From NCBI RefSeq assembly GCF_002303925.1, contig NZ_MRCS01000024.1, positions 1-64,000 of the forward strand: a stretch of DNA of 64,000 nucleotides, in the 5' to 3' direction. The stretch's first letter is position 1; each line of letters starts with the position of its first letter. The stretch comes from Pseudomonas sp. ACN8. GTDB lineage: Bacteria > Pseudomonadota > Gammaproteobacteria > Pseudomonadales > Pseudomonadaceae. Shown piece by piece: positions 37,508-47,466 of this stretch. Below the pieces are notes generated by a model that did no database searches, was not told the origin of the DNA, and saw only the letters and a list, made by a program, of their open reading frames with translations. The position numbers were made by a program, and so were the translations under genes.

Positions 37508-39262
37508 ATGCGCCGTTTGCTTTGCCTGCTGTTTTTAGTGTTCGCCCTGCCGGCCAGCGCCACTGGCTTGCTGGAGAACCGCCCCAGCTCAAGCCTGGGC
37601 TCGATCAACAACAGCGCCGACTTCCTGCCGGTGCGCGAAGCGTTCCAGCTGAGTCTGGTAGAAAGCACGCCGCAATCGATCAAGCTGCAGTTCGTCGCCA
37701 CTGAAGGTTACTACCTCTACCGCCACCGCTTTCAATTTCGCGCCGATCCGGCCGATGTCGTCCTCGGCGCGGCGAAACTGCCCGACGGCCAGAAAAAACA
37801 CGATGAATACTTTGGCGATGTCGAGGTCTACCACGGCATTCTCGACGTCGAGTTGCCGCGCACCGACCAGCGCGCCTTCACCCTGATCGTGACTTATCAG
37901 GGATGCGCCGACAAAGGGCTGTGCTATCCGCCTGAAACCGAGCGCCTGAGCATCGGCGGCATCGACGGCAGTGGTACTCCGACGACGGTTTATCCATGGA
38001 GCTGGCGCGAACTGGCGTTGTTTTTCCTGGCCGGCCTGGGCCTGACGTTTACGCCATGCGTGCTGCCCATGCTGCCGATCCTGTCCGGCGTGGTGCTGCG
38101 CGGTCAGGTCGGTGGCTGGCGCGGCTTCAATCTGTCACTGGCCTATGTGCTGCCGATGGCCGCCTGCTTTGCCCTGCTCGGAGCCCTGATGGGCCTGTTC
38201 GGTGCCCAGCTCAACCTGCAGGCGCGATTGCAATCGGCCTGGGTGCTGGTGCCGTTCGCAATGTTTTTCGCCGTGTTTGCCCTGGCGATGTTCGGCGTCT
38301 TCGAACTCAAGTTGCCCCATGCCATCAGCAGTCGCCTGGACCGCATCGCCGGCCGCACCAAAGGCGGGTCACTGTGGGGCGCCGCGGTGTTGGGCGTGGT
38401 TTCCAGCCTGCTGGTTTCACCCTGTGTTTCGGCGCCATTGGCCGGGGCGCTGCTGTACATCAGTGCCAGTGGCGATGCGCTGGGCGGCGGCTTGAAACTG
38501 TTCATGCTCGGCCTCGGCATGGGCGCGCCGCTGTTGCTGGTGGCCACCGGTGGCGCAGCCTGGTTGCCGAAAAGCGGTCCGTGGCTGGTCTATGTGAAAA
38601 ACGCGATTGGCGTACTGTTGCTCGGGCTGGCCGTCGGCTTGCTCAGCCGCGTCTTGCCGGGCCAGGTCACCTTGCTGCTCATCGGTTTACTGGCCGGCGG
38701 TGTCGGCTTGTTCATGGGGGCACTGGAGTTCGTCTATAAACCACCGCGCCAACGCCTGGGCCAACTGCTCGGCATGTTTCTGCTGTTTTATGCACTGGCC
38801 TGCTGGTACGGCGCCTTCAGCGGCCAGACCGACCCGCTCAACCCGATCGGCCAGCCCCGTATCGTTGCCAACAGCGGCCCCGCGCAAAACACCAGCGCCT
38901 GGCAAACCGTCAGCACGCCGGCCGATCTGGACCGCGCGCTCGCCGACGCACGCGCATCCGGCACACCGCTGCTGCTCGACTGGTACGCCGACTGGTGCAT
39001 CAGCTGCAAAGTCATCGAACATGAGGTACTGGACGACCCTGTCGTTATCGAACGCCTCAAGGGTTACCGGTTGATCCGCTTCGATATCACCGCCAGCAAT
39101 GCCGAGCAGCGCGCCCTGCTCGACCGTTACCAATTGTTCGGCCCCCCTGCCCTGATGTTTTTCGGCAAGGACGGTGTCGAACGCGCCGATGTGCGGGTGA
39201 TCGGCGAGATCAATGCCAGGGACTTCGCCGAACGTGTTGCCAGGGCGAATGACCAAATTTAA
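37508..39262 (+). CDS. dsbD: Thiol:disulfide interchange protein DsbD
   Basis: A 584-residue three-part reductase. A signal peptide (1-19) precedes the periplasmic alpha domain, with its cysteines in GCADKGLCYPP. Eight membrane helices follow (about 165-430), carrying CVLPMLPILSG and VSPCVSAPLAGALLY. The C-terminal thioredoxin-like domain has C497/C500 in WYADWCISCK. It passes electrons from cytoplasmic thioredoxin to periplasmic partners such as DsbC and cytochrome c maturation. All six expected cysteines can be seen. Confidence 0.96.
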   Translation: MRRLLCLLFLVFALPASATGLLENRPSSSLGSINNSADFLPVREAFQLSLVESTPQSIKLQFVATEGYYLYRHRFQFRADPADVVLGAAKLPDGQKKHDEYFGDVEVYHGILDVELPRTDQRAFTLIVTYQGCADKGLCYPPETERLSIGGIDGSGTPTTVYPWSWRELALFFLAGLGLTFTPCVLPMLPILSGVVLRGQVGGWRGFNLSLAYVLPMAACFALLGALMGLFGAQLNLQARLQSAWVLVPFAMFFAVFALAMFGVFELKLPHAISSRLDRIAGRTKGGSLWGAAVLGVVSSLLVSPCVSAPLAGALLYISASGDALGGGLKLFMLGLGMGAPLLLVATGGAAWLPKSGPWLVYVKNAIGVLLLGLAVGLLSRVLPGQVTLLLIGLLAGGVGLFMGALEFVYKPPRQRLGQLLGMFLLFYALACWYGAFSGQTDPLNPIGQPRIVANSGPAQNTSAWQTVSTPADLDRALADARASGTPLLLDWYADWCISCKVIEHEVLDDPVVIERLKGYRLIRFDITASNAEQRALLDRYQLFGPPALMFFGKDGVERADVRVIGEINARDFAERVARANDQI

Positions 39263-39394
39263 TCCAGCAGTCATATATTTCGCGCAAACATCGGTCATCG
39301 TGCTGGCTATTGCAGAGAACTGGACAGTCACAAAGGCTTTGCGGCATAGTCGCCGGGTTCTGACAACTGCTCACAGATAACATAGGAACCGCCG

Positions 39395-39850
39395 ATGGCG
39401 ACGTTACTCGTTCTGCACGGACCCAACCTGAACCTGCTCGGCACCCGTGAACCGGGCACCTACGGCGCCACGACGCTGGCGCAGATCAACCAGGACCTGG
39501 AACGCCGTGCCCGCGAAGCCGGTCACCATTTGCTGCACCTGCAAAGCAACGCCGAGTACGAATTGATCGACCGCATCCACGCTGCCCGCAGCGAAGGCGT
39601 GGACTTCATTTTGATCAACCCAGCAGCTTTTACACATACAAGTGTCGCATTACGTGACGCGCTGCTGGCGGTGAGCATCCCATTCATCGAAGTGCATTTG
39701 TCTAACGTGCACAAACGCGAACCTTTCCGCCATCACTCTTACTTCTCCGACGTAGCGGTGGGAGTGATCTGCGGCCTTGGCGCCAGCGGTTATCGACTGG
39801 CCCTGGAGGCCGCCCTGGAACAGCTTGAACAACAAGTTAACCGCCCCTGA
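39395..39850 (+). CDS. aroQ: Type II 3-dehydroquinate dehydratase
   Basis: A 151-residue type II dehydroquinase. The signature [16 protein letters not shown] opens the protein; [17 protein letters not shown] and [17 protein letters not shown] carry active-site residues. It dehydrates 3-dehydroquinate in the shikimate pathway. It lies directly before accB, as in many Pseudomonas. Ribosome-binding site TAGGAA. Confidence 0.97.
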   Translation: MATLLVLHGPNLNLLGTREPGTYGATTLAQINQDLERRAREAGHHLLHLQSNAEYELIDRIHAARSEGVDFILINPAAFTHTSVALRDALLAVSIPFIEVHLSNVHKREPFRHHSYFSDVAVGVICGLGASGYRLALEAALEQLEQQVNRP

Positions 39851-39874
39851 CCGACCCTTGGGAGTTGATGATTC

Positions 39875-40339
39875 ATGGATATCCGTAAAGTTAAGAAACT
39901 GATCGAATTGCTGGAAGAGTCCGGCATCGACGAGCTCGAGATCAAGGAAGGCGAAGAGTCCGTACGCATCAGCCGCCATAGCAAGACCCCGGCTCAGCAG
40001 TACTACGCGCCGGCTCCAATGCATGCTCCGGCCCCCGCGCCTGTCGCTGCCGCCGCTCCGGCTGCCGCTGCCGCACCTGCTGCCGCCGCCGCTCCGGCAC
40101 TGAACGGCACCGTTGCCCGTTCGCCGATGGTCGGTACTTTCTATCGCAAATCTTCGCCAGCCTCGCCGTCCTTCGTGGAAGTCGGCCAGACCGTGAAGAA
40201 AGGCGACACCCTGTGCATCGTTGAAGCCATGAAGATGATGAACCACATCGAAGCTGAAACCAGCGGTGTGATCGAATCCATCCTCGTCGAAGACGGCCAG
40301 CCGGTTGAGTACGACCAACCGCTGTTCACCATCGTTTGA
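39875..40339 (+). CDS. accB: Biotin carboxyl carrier protein of acetyl-CoA carboxylase
   Basis: A 154-residue BCCP. The N-terminal helical part (1-35) is followed by an Ala/Pro-rich linker (about 45-80) and the biotinyl domain with K120 in the EAMKMM motif. It carries carboxybiotin between AccC and AccA/D for malonyl-CoA synthesis. It is 17 bp from accC and co-transcribed. Confidence 0.97.
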   Translation: MDIRKVKKLIELLEESGIDELEIKEGEESVRISRHSKTPAQQYYAPAPMHAPAPAPVAAAAPAAAAAPAAAAAPALNGTVARSPMVGTFYRKSSPASPSFVEVGQTVKKGDTLCIVEAMKMMNHIEAETSGVIESILVEDGQPVEYDQPLFTIV

Positions 40340-40356
40340 ACCGCGGAGAGCCTTTG

Positions 40357-41715
40357 ATGACTGCGAAGTTGGAAAAAGTTCTGATCGCCAACCGCGGTGA
40401 GATCGCCCTGCGGATCCTGCGCGCCTGCAAAGAAATGGGCATCAAGACCGTCGCCGTTTACTCCAAGGCTGACAAGGAACTGATGCACCTGGGGCTGGCA
40501 GACGAATCCGTCTGCATCGGTCCGGCATCGGCCGCCCACTCCTACCTGCACATTCCGGCAATCATTGCCGCAGCCGAAGTGACTGGCGCCACCGCCATTC
40601 ACCCAGGTTACGGCTTCCTTGCGGAAAACGCCGACTTCGCCGAACAGGTCGAGAACTCCGGCTTCGCGTTCATTGGCCCGAAAGCTGAAACCATTCGCCT
40701 GATGGGCGACAAGGTATCGGCCAAGCACGCCATGATCGCGGCCGGCGTACCGACTGTACCGGGCTCTGACGGCCCGCTGCCGGAAGACGAAGAAACCGCT
40801 CTGCGCATTGGTCGCGAAGTCGGTTACCCGGTGATCATCAAGGCCGCTGGCGGCGGCGGTGGTCGCGGTATGCGCGTCGTGCATAAAGAAGAAGACCTGA
40901 TCTCCTTCGCGAAACTGACCCGTACCGAAGCGGGCGCGGCCTTCGGCAACCCGATGGTCTATCTGGAAAAATTCCTGACCAACCCACGTCACGTGGAAGT
41001 CCAGGTACTTTCCGATGGCCAGGGCCAGGCTATCCATCTGGGCGACCGCGACTGCTCGCTGCAACGTCGTCACCAGAAGGTGCTTGAAGAAGCACCGGCA
41101 CCGGGCATCGACGAGAACGCACGTGAGGAAGTACTCGCACGCTGCGTCAAGGCCTGCATCGACATCGGCTACCGTGGCGCGGGCACTTTCGAGTTCCTGT
41201 ACGAAAACGGTCGTTTCTACTTCATCGAGATGAACACTCGTGTCCAGGTAGAGCACCCGGTTTCGGAAATGGTCACCGGCATCGACATCGTCAAGGAGAT
41301 GCTCAGCATCGCCGCCGGCAACAAGCTGTCGTTCACCCAGGATGACGTGGTCATCCGCGGTCACGCGCTGGAGTGCCGGATCAACGCCGAAGACCCGAAA
41401 ACCTTCATGCCGAGCCCGGGCACGGTCAAGCATTTCCATGCTCCAGGCGGCAACGGCGTTCGCGTCGACTCGCACCTGTACAGTGGTTATGCGGTTCCGC
41501 CGAACTACGATTCGTTGATCGGCAAGCTGATCACCTACGGCGCGACCCGCGACGAAGCCATGGCGCGCATGCGCAATGCGCTGGACGAGATCGTGGTCGA
41601 CGGGATCAAGACCAACATCCCGCTGCACCGCGACCTGACCCGCGATGAAGGCTTCTGCAAAGGGGGCGTGAACATTCACTACCTCGAGCACAAGCTGGCT
41701 GGCGAGAAGCACTAA
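40357..41715 (+). CDS. accC: Biotin carboxylase subunit of acetyl-CoA carboxylase
   Basis: A 452-residue ATP-grasp biotin carboxylase. Visible are [34 protein letters not shown], the glycine-rich [13 protein letters not shown] loop, [20 protein letters not shown] and the late [18 protein letters not shown]. It carboxylates biotin on AccB. I chose the ATG at 40357 with GGAG upstream over one 21 bp earlier. A strong terminator follows. Confidence 0.97.
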   Translation: MTAKLEKVLIANRGEIALRILRACKEMGIKTVAVYSKADKELMHLGLADESVCIGPASAAHSYLHIPAIIAAAEVTGATAIHPGYGFLAENADFAEQVENSGFAFIGPKAETIRLMGDKVSAKHAMIAAGVPTVPGSDGPLPEDEETALRIGREVGYPVIIKAAGGGGGRGMRVVHKEEDLISFAKLTRTEAGAAFGNPMVYLEKFLTNPRHVEVQVLSDGQGQAIHLGDRDCSLQRRHQKVLEEAPAPGIDENAREEVLARCVKACIDIGYRGAGTFEFLYENGRFYFIEMNTRVQVEHPVSEMVTGIDIVKEMLSIAAGNKLSFTQDDVVIRGHALECRINAEDPKTFMPSPGTVKHFHAPGGNGVRVDSHLYSGYAVPPNYDSLIGKLITYGATRDEAMARMRNALDEIVVDGIKTNIPLHRDLTRDEGFCKGGVNIHYLEHKLAGEKH

Positions 41716-41730
41716 GCTTAGACCCCATCG

Positions 41731-41756
41731 ACAAAGCCGCCTTCGGGCGGCTTTGT
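41731..41756 (+). terminator. Rho-independent terminator after accC
   Basis: Perfect 11-bp stem ACAAAGCCGCC/GGCGGCTTTGT with a UUCG tetraloop, starting 15 bp after the accC stop. Only a short T-rich tail (TGTATCT) follows, but the stem is strong and symmetric. Confidence 0.85.
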
Positions 41757-41912
41757 TGTATCTGGACATTTCATCTGACCGAACGCCGCCCCCCAGGGGT
41801 ATGTACCGATGTACAGGGCAAGCCACTCCCACAAAACCTCTGCGCTCGCGTAAACTTGCGCCCTTCTCGCAGTCCGCCAGGCTGCAATCAATATTTTTCA
41901 AAGGTGCCCGCC

Positions 41913-42791
41913 ATGCCTTGGCTGCAAGTACGCCTCGCCATCAGCCCAGAACAAGCCGAAACCTATGAAGACGCTTTCCTTGAAGTGGGCGCCGTATCGG
42001 TGACCTTCATGGACGCCGAAGATCAGCCGATCTTCGAGCCGGAACTCAACACCACGCCGCTGTGGTCCCACACGCACCTGCTGGCCCTGTTCGAAGGTGG
42101 CACCGAGCCAGGCCCGGTACTGGCCCATCTGGAACTGTTGACCGGCAGCCCGCTGCCCGAGCACCACAGCGAAGTGATTGAAGACCAGGACTGGGAACGC
42201 AGCTGGATGGACGGTTTCCAGCCAATGCAATTCGGCCAGCGCCTGTGGATCGTGCCAAGCTGGCACGCCGCACCGGAACCTGGCGCGGTGAATCTGCTGC
42301 TGGACCCGGGCCTGGCATTCGGCACCGGCACCCACCCGACCACCGCACTGTGCCTGGAATGGCTCGACGGTCAGGACCTGAAGGACTGCAACGTGCTGGA
42401 CTTCGGTTGCGGCTCGGGGATTCTGGCGATTGCCGCGCTGTTGCTGGGCGCCAGGGAAGCCGTCGGTACCGATATCGACGTGCAGGCACTGGAAGCCTCC
42501 CGCGACAACGCCGGGCGCAACGGTATCGCCGATGAGCTGTTTCCACTGTATCTGCCGCAAGACCTGCCGCAGGTGCAGGCCGACGTGCTGGTGGCCAACA
42601 TTCTCGCCGGCCCGCTGGTTTCCCTGGCGCCGCAATTGTCCGGTCTGGTCAAGTCGGGCGGTCGCCTGGCGCTGTCGGGCATCCTCGCCGAACAGGGTGA
42701 CGAAGTCGCTGCCGCCTACGCCAAGGACTTCGATCTGGACCCGATCGCCAATCGCGATGGCTGGGTGCGCATCACAGGCCGTCGGCGTTAG
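41913..42791 (+). CDS. prmA: Ribosomal protein L11 methyltransferase
   Basis: A 292-residue protein. The N-terminal substrate-recognition domain begins [11 protein letters not shown]; the methyltransferase part has [22 protein letters not shown] motif [15 protein letters not shown] and VANILAGPL. It trimethylates L11. I chose the ATG at 41913 over an in-frame start at 41856, as the protein family begins at MPW. Confidence 0.96.
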   Translation: MPWLQVRLAISPEQAETYEDAFLEVGAVSVTFMDAEDQPIFEPELNTTPLWSHTHLLALFEGGTEPGPVLAHLELLTGSPLPEHHSEVIEDQDWERSWMDGFQPMQFGQRLWIVPSWHAAPEPGAVNLLLDPGLAFGTGTHPTTALCLEWLDGQDLKDCNVLDFGCGSGILAIAALLLGAREAVGTDIDVQALEASRDNAGRNGIADELFPLYLPQDLPQVQADVLVANILAGPLVSLAPQLSGLVKSGGRLALSGILAEQGDEVAAAYAKDFDLDPIANRDGWVRITGRRR

Positions 42792-42821
42792 AATGAGCGT
42801 CTGCATAATCCGGATCGCCGC

Positions 42822-44075
42822 ATGACCGATAGCTTCGTCACCCAGTGCCCGCATTGCCAAACCAGCTTCCGCGTCAGCCATGCCCAGTTGAGCGTGGCTC
42901 GCGGGGTGGTTCGTTGCGGCTCCTGCCTGCAGGTGTTCAATGCCGCCAGGCAGCTGCTTGAGCAGGCAGGCAAGGAAGCACCGGTCGCGATGCCGCTCCC
43001 GCCTGCGCAGCCCGAGGAGCCCCTTGAACCAACACAGCCGCGCGCCATCAGCCAAAAGCAATGGAGCGCTACGGAGCTGGACCTGGACAGCCTCGACCTC
43101 GACGAAGAGCTCGCTCGGCTCGAACAGCGGGAAATCCAGCCGACCACCGAACTCGGTCGCCATCGCGAGGACTCGCTGAGCGCCCGTCGCGACAGCAACG
43201 AGCATGATGACAACGAGCCGTGGTCCGACAGCCTGTTCAGTGAGTCGGCGGCCGACCGTGCGCTACTCGACGAACCGCTCGACAGCCTTGAAACGCCAGA
43301 GCCGATGGACGAACCGAGCAAGGCCTCGCGCACTGAACCTTCGCTGTCCCTGGAGCCGGTTGATCTCGACGACGAACCGCAACCACCCCATTTGCGATTA
43401 CACGACCCTCTCGATGCGCCACTGAACCACGAGCGCCTGTCGACCGCCGACGAGAGCGAAATCGACGACAACCTGCCCTCGATCGAACCCCTGCGCAAGC
43501 GACGCGAACGCAGCGAGCCGGGCGTGCGCGCCGAAATGTTGCAAGACCTGACCGACGACCCACTGCAACTGGACTGGCAAAAACGCCGCTCGCCCTGGGG
43601 CCGACGGCTGTTCTGGTTGCTGCTGGTGCTGATTGCCGCTGGCGCCCTCGCCGGCCAGTACATCGCCTACCATTTCGACGAGCTGGCGCGACAGGATCAA
43701 TATCGCCCGTGGTTCCAGCAACTGTGCCCGCAAATCGGTTGCACCGTGCCCTCCAAAGTCGACATCGCGAAGATCAAAAGCAGCAACCTGGTGGTGCGCA
43801 GCCACCCCGAGTTCAATGGCGCCCTGGTGGTCGATGCGATCATCTATAACCGCGCGCCCTTCTCCCAGCCCTTCCCGTTGCTGGAACTGCGCTTCGCCGA
43901 CCTCAATGGCCACCTGATCGCCAGCCGTCGCTTCAAGCCAGGCGAGTACCTCAATGGCGATCTCGAAGGTATGGCGGAGATGCCTCCGCAAACGCCGATC
44001 CACATCGCCCTGGACATTCTCGACCCAGGTGCCAAGGCCGTGAACTACAGTCTGAGCTTTCACTCTCCGGAGTGA
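42822..44075 (+). CDS. Zinc-ribbon/DUF3426 membrane protein
   Basis: A 417-residue protein in three parts: an MJ0042-type zinc ribbon with two CxxC pairs (QCPHCQTSFRVS and VVRCGSCLQVFNA, about residues 6-42); a long acidic, low-complexity stretch (about 45-255); a membrane helix (about 267-287) followed by a periplasmic DUF3426 domain. Function unknown; the layout suggests a cytoplasmic sensor or adaptor tied to the envelope. Context (prmA before, dusB after) is as in P. aeruginosa PA4851. Confidence 0.88.
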   Translation: MTDSFVTQCPHCQTSFRVSHAQLSVARGVVRCGSCLQVFNAARQLLEQAGKEAPVAMPLPPAQPEEPLEPTQPRAISQKQWSATELDLDSLDLDEELARLEQREIQPTTELGRHREDSLSARRDSNEHDDNEPWSDSLFSESAADRALLDEPLDSLETPEPMDEPSKASRTEPSLSLEPVDLDDEPQPPHLRLHDPLDAPLNHERLSTADESEIDDNLPSIEPLRKRRERSEPGVRAEMLQDLTDDPLQLDWQKRRSPWGRRLFWLLLVLIAAGALAGQYIAYHFDELARQDQYRPWFQQLCPQIGCTVPSKVDIAKIKSSNLVVRSHPEFNGALVVDAIIYNRAPFSQPFPLLELRFADLNGHLIASRRFKPGEYLNGDLEGMAEMPPQTPIHIALDILDPGAKAVNYSLSFHSPE

Positions 44076-44259
44076 AACGCTTCATTGCTCCCGGATTAAC
44101 GTCGGCTTTCTGACTGCTCCCGGCCAACCAAACCACGGGTAATAACAGAATAACTGTTCAGAATTTGTTCAATTCAGCCTTTATCCAGTCATCGAGAGCG
44201 GGTATCATGCCAACCCTTTTTCGAACTCTCATGATCCGGCCCCACAACAGGGAAGTCCT

Positions 44260-45270
44260 ATGTCGGCGGTACGCATCGGCCCATACACATTACATAACAG
44301 CTTGATTCTCGCCCCCATGGCGGGCGTCACCGACCAGCCCTTTCGTCAGCTGTGCAAGCGCTTGGGCGCGGGACTGGTCGTCTCGGAAATGGTCACCAGC
44401 GACATGAGTTTGTGGAACACCCGCAAGTCGCGCATGCGCATGATCCACGAAGGTGATCCCGAGCCACGCTCGGTACAGATCGCCGGTGGGGACGCGCAGA
44501 TGCTGGCGGACGCCGCCCGTGCCAACGTTGAAATGGGCGCGCAGATCATTGATATCAACATGGGCTGTCCGGCAAAAAAAGTCTGCAACAAGGCTGCCGG
44601 TTCCGCACTGTTGAAGGATGAACCCCTGGTAACCGAGATCCTGCAGGCCGTCGTGGCTGCGGTCGATGTGCCGGTTACCCTGAAGATCCGGACCGGTTGG
44701 GACCGGGACAACAAGAATGGCCTTACGGTGGCGAAGATCGCCGAGCAGGCCGGCATAACGGCGTTGGCGGTGCATGGCCGCACCCGTGCCGACCTGTACA
44801 CCGGTGAAGCCGAGTACGACACCATTGCCGCAATCAAGCAGGCTGTGTCGATTCCGGTCTTCGCCAATGGCGATATTGATTCGCCGGAAAAAGCCCGGTA
44901 CGTGCTCGACGCGACCGGTGCCGATGGCCTGTTGATTGGCCGGGCTGCCCAAGGGCGGCCATGGATTTTTCGCGAGATCGACCATTTCCTGCGTACCGGC
45001 GAGAAACTCCCGGCGCTGGAACTGATCGAGGTGGAACGCATTCTGCTAGAGCATCTGGCTGCCCTGCACGCCTTCTATGGCGATGTCATGGGTGTGCGCA
45101 TTGCTCGAAAGCATGTGGGCTGGTATCTCGCAACCCTGCCGGGCGCCAGGGAGTTTCGCGCCCACTTCAATCGTTTGGATGGTACGGATACACAATGCGC
45201 CAACGTTCGGGCGTTTTTCGCCGAGCGTTACAAGAGCCTGACAGGGGACGGAGAGTGGGTGGCCGCATGA
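44260..45270 (+). CDS. dusB: tRNA-dihydrouridine synthase B
   Basis: A 336-residue flavoenzyme: [20 protein letters not shown] at the start, the catalytic Cys in [29 protein letters not shown] and [14 protein letters not shown]. It reduces uridine in the tRNA D-loop using FMN and NADPH. It overlaps fis by ATGA, the widely conserved dusB-fis operon, so its promoter in the 44076-44259 spacer also drives fis. Confidence 0.97.
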   Translation: MSAVRIGPYTLHNSLILAPMAGVTDQPFRQLCKRLGAGLVVSEMVTSDMSLWNTRKSRMRMIHEGDPEPRSVQIAGGDAQMLADAARANVEMGAQIIDINMGCPAKKVCNKAAGSALLKDEPLVTEILQAVVAAVDVPVTLKIRTGWDRDNKNGLTVAKIAEQAGITALAVHGRTRADLYTGEAEYDTIAAIKQAVSIPVFANGDIDSPEKARYVLDATGADGLLIGRAAQGRPWIFREIDHFLRTGEKLPALELIEVERILLEHLAALHAFYGDVMGVRIARKHVGWYLATLPGAREFRAHFNRLDGTDTQCANVRAFFAERYKSLTGDGEWVAA

Positions 45271-45587
45271 CGATGATGACCGAGACTTTAGTGAGTGGAA
45301 CAACACCCGTGAGCGACAACGTGAATTTGAAACAGCACCTCAATACGCCAAGCGAAGAAGGCCAGACCCTTCGCGGGAGTGTCGAGAAGGCGCTGCACAA
45401 TTATTTCGCCCACCTTGAGGGCGCTGCCGTCACGGATGTGTACAACCTGGTGCTCTCCGAAGTCGAGGCTCCCCTGCTCGAGTGCGTGATGAACTACGTC
45501 AAGGGCAACCAGACCAAGGCCAGCGAGATGCTCGGACTGAACCGGGGCACGCTGCGCAAGAAACTCAAGCAGTACGACTTGCTGTAA
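45267..45587 (+). CDS. fis: DNA-binding protein Fis
   Basis: A 106-residue nucleoid protein. The N-terminal arm begins [11 protein letters not shown]; the C-terminal helix-turn-helix is [20 protein letters not shown]. It bends DNA and tunes rRNA and growth-phase genes. I chose the ATG at 45267, which overlaps the dusB stop; ATGs at 45273 and 45276 are alternatives. Longer in-frame frames from 44961 lie inside dusB. A terminator follows. Confidence 0.96.
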   Translation: MTMMTETLVSGTTPVSDNVNLKQHLNTPSEEGQTLRGSVEKALHNYFAHLEGAAVTDVYNLVLSEVEAPLLECVMNYVKGNQTKASEMLGLNRGTLRKKLKQYDLL

Positions 45588-45604
45588 GCATTCAATCAAA
45601 CCAG

Positions 45605-45637
45605 AAAGGCGCCCGCGTAAAACCGGTCGCCTTTTTT
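45605..45637 (+). terminator. Rho-independent terminator after fis
   Basis: Stem AAAGGCG/CGCCTTT with a 16-base loop and a run of six T. It lies 18 bp after the fis stop and separates the dusB-fis operon from purH. Confidence 0.8.
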
Positions 45638-45669
45638 GCTGACTTCCTTTGCTTTTGATGGAAATTGAG

Positions 45670-47277
45670 ATGACCGACCAGACTACCCGCCTGCCGATCC
45701 GCCGCGCCTTGATCAGCGTTTCCGACAAGACCGGGATCCTCGAATTCGCCAAGGAGCTTGAAGCCCTGGGCGTCGAGATCCTCTCCACCGGCGGGACGTT
45801 CAAGCTGCTGCGGGACAACGGCGTTGCCGCAGTGGAAGTCGCGGATTACACAGGTTTTGCCGAAATGATGGACGGCCGGGTGAAGACCCTGCACCCGAAA
45901 ATCCACGGTGGGATCCTCGGTCGTCGCGGTATCGACGACGCTATCATGAACGAGCACGGCATCAAGCCGATCGACCTAGTAGCGGTCAACCTGTACCCGT
46001 TCGAAGCCACCATCAACAAGCCAGGCTGCGACCTGCCGACCGCCATCGAGAACATCGACATCGGCGGCCCGACCATGGTTCGTTCGGCGGCGAAAAACCA
46101 TAAAGACGTAGCGATCGTGGTGAACGCCAGCGATTACGCCAACGTACTGGAAAACCTGAAAGCCGGCGGCCTGACCTACGCACAGCGTTTCGACCTGATG
46201 CTCAAGGCCTTCGAACACACTGCCGCCTACGACGGCATGATCGCCAACTACATGGGCACCGTGAACCAGGCTGCCGAGACACTGAGCACGGAAGGTCGTA
46301 GCGAGTTTCCGCGCACCTTCAACAGCCAGTTCATCAAGGCTCAGGAAATGCGCTACGGCGAGAACCCGCACCAGAGCGCGGCGTTCTACGTTGAGGCCAA
46401 GCCTGCTGAAGTCGGCATCGCCACCGCGACCCAACTGCAGGGCAAAGAACTGTCGTACAACAACGTGGCCGACACCGACGCTGCGCTGGAATGCGTGAAG
46501 AGCTTCGTCAAGCCTGCTTGCGTGATCGTCAAGCACGCCAACCCGTGCGGCGTGGCCGTCAGCCCTGATGCCGAAGGCGGTATCCGTCAGGCCTATGAAC
46601 TGGCCTACGCTACCGACACCGAGTCGGCGTTCGGCGGCATCATCGCCTTCAACCGTGAACTGGATGCCGAGACCGCCAAGGCGATCGTCGAACGTCAGTT
46701 CGTTGAAGTGATCATCGCCCCAAGCGTGAGCGAAGAAGCCCGTGCCATCGTTGCGGCCAAAGCCAATGTGCGTCTGTTGGCGTGCGGCGAGTGGTCGGCT
46801 GACCGCGCTGCGGCCTGGGACTACAAGCGTGTCAACGGTGGCCTGCTGGTACAGAGCCGCGACATCGGCATGATCGGTGCCGATGACCTGAAGGTCGTGA
46901 CCAAACGCGCTCCGACCGAACAGGAAATCCACGACCTGATCTTCGCCTGGAAAGTCGCCAAGTACGTGAAGTCCAACGCTATCGTCTACGCCAAGAACCG
47001 TCAGACCATCGGTGTCGGCGCCGGCCAGATGAGCCGCGTGAACTCCGCGCGCATTGCGGCAATCAAGGCAGAACATGCTGGATTGCAGGTAGCCGGTTCG
47101 GTGATGGCTTCCGACGCTTTCTTCCCGTTCCGCGACGGTCTGGACAATGCGGCCAAGGCCGGTATCACTGCGGTGATCCAGCCAGGCGGCTCGATGCGTG
47201 ATGCTGAAGTGATTGCTGCTGCCGATGAAGCTGGCATCGCGATGGTGTTCACCGGCATGCGCCACTTCCGTCACTAA
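45670..47277 (+). CDS. purH: Bifunctional AICAR transformylase/IMP cyclohydrolase
   Basis: A 535-residue enzyme. The N-terminal IMP cyclohydrolase domain has [19 protein letters not shown] and STGGTFKLL; the C-terminal AICAR transformylase has the KHANPCGVA segment with catalytic Lys-His and ends with the conserved [10 protein letters not shown]. It catalyses the last two steps of purine synthesis. I chose the ATG at 45670; the frame is open 21 bp further upstream. Separated from purD by a spacer with a large hairpin. Confidence 0.97.
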   Translation: MTDQTTRLPIRRALISVSDKTGILEFAKELEALGVEILSTGGTFKLLRDNGVAAVEVADYTGFAEMMDGRVKTLHPKIHGGILGRRGIDDAIMNEHGIKPIDLVAVNLYPFEATINKPGCDLPTAIENIDIGGPTMVRSAAKNHKDVAIVVNASDYANVLENLKAGGLTYAQRFDLMLKAFEHTAAYDGMIANYMGTVNQAAETLSTEGRSEFPRTFNSQFIKAQEMRYGENPHQSAAFYVEAKPAEVGIATATQLQGKELSYNNVADTDAALECVKSFVKPACVIVKHANPCGVAVSPDAEGGIRQAYELAYATDTESAFGGIIAFNRELDAETAKAIVERQFVEVIIAPSVSEEARAIVAAKANVRLLACGEWSADRAAAWDYKRVNGGLLVQSRDIGMIGADDLKVVTKRAPTEQEIHDLIFAWKVAKYVKSNAIVYAKNRQTIGVGAGQMSRVNSARIAAIKAEHAGLQVAGSVMASDAFFPFRDGLDNAAKAGITAVIQPGGSMRDAEVIAAADEAGIAMVFTGMRHFRH

Positions 47278-47294
47278 TACGGCAACGGTCGCAC

Positions 47295-47397
47295 TGACGC
47301 CGGCATCTGCTGCGTTGGAGCCCACCTCGATGATGCTCATTGCCAAAAGGCAACTCCGCTCATCGAGGTGGGCTCCGCCTTGCATCTACCGGCGTCA
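47295..47397. repeat. Three-level nested inverted repeat between purH and purD
   Basis: Outer arms TGACGCCGG (47295-47303) and CCGGCGTCA (47389-47397); middle arms of 17 bp, GGAGCCCACCTCGATGA (47317-47333) and TCATCGAGGTGGGCTCC (47360-47376), exact; inner arms TTGCC/GGCAA around AAAA (47340-47353). No T-run follows. The structure occupies over half of the 189-bp purH-purD gap and could be an RNA hairpin controlling purD, an mRNA processing site or a mobile palindrome. Confidence 0.8.
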
Positions 47398-47466
47398 TTG
47401 CAACCTCCTAGGGCGTAAAGCGCTTTAGGTTCTAAAACAGAATTAGCGTCATCCGAGGTTTTTGAA

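Noticed and set aside
40141-41901. 586-residue open frame antisense to accB-accC
   Set aside because: Shadow of two complete conserved genes.
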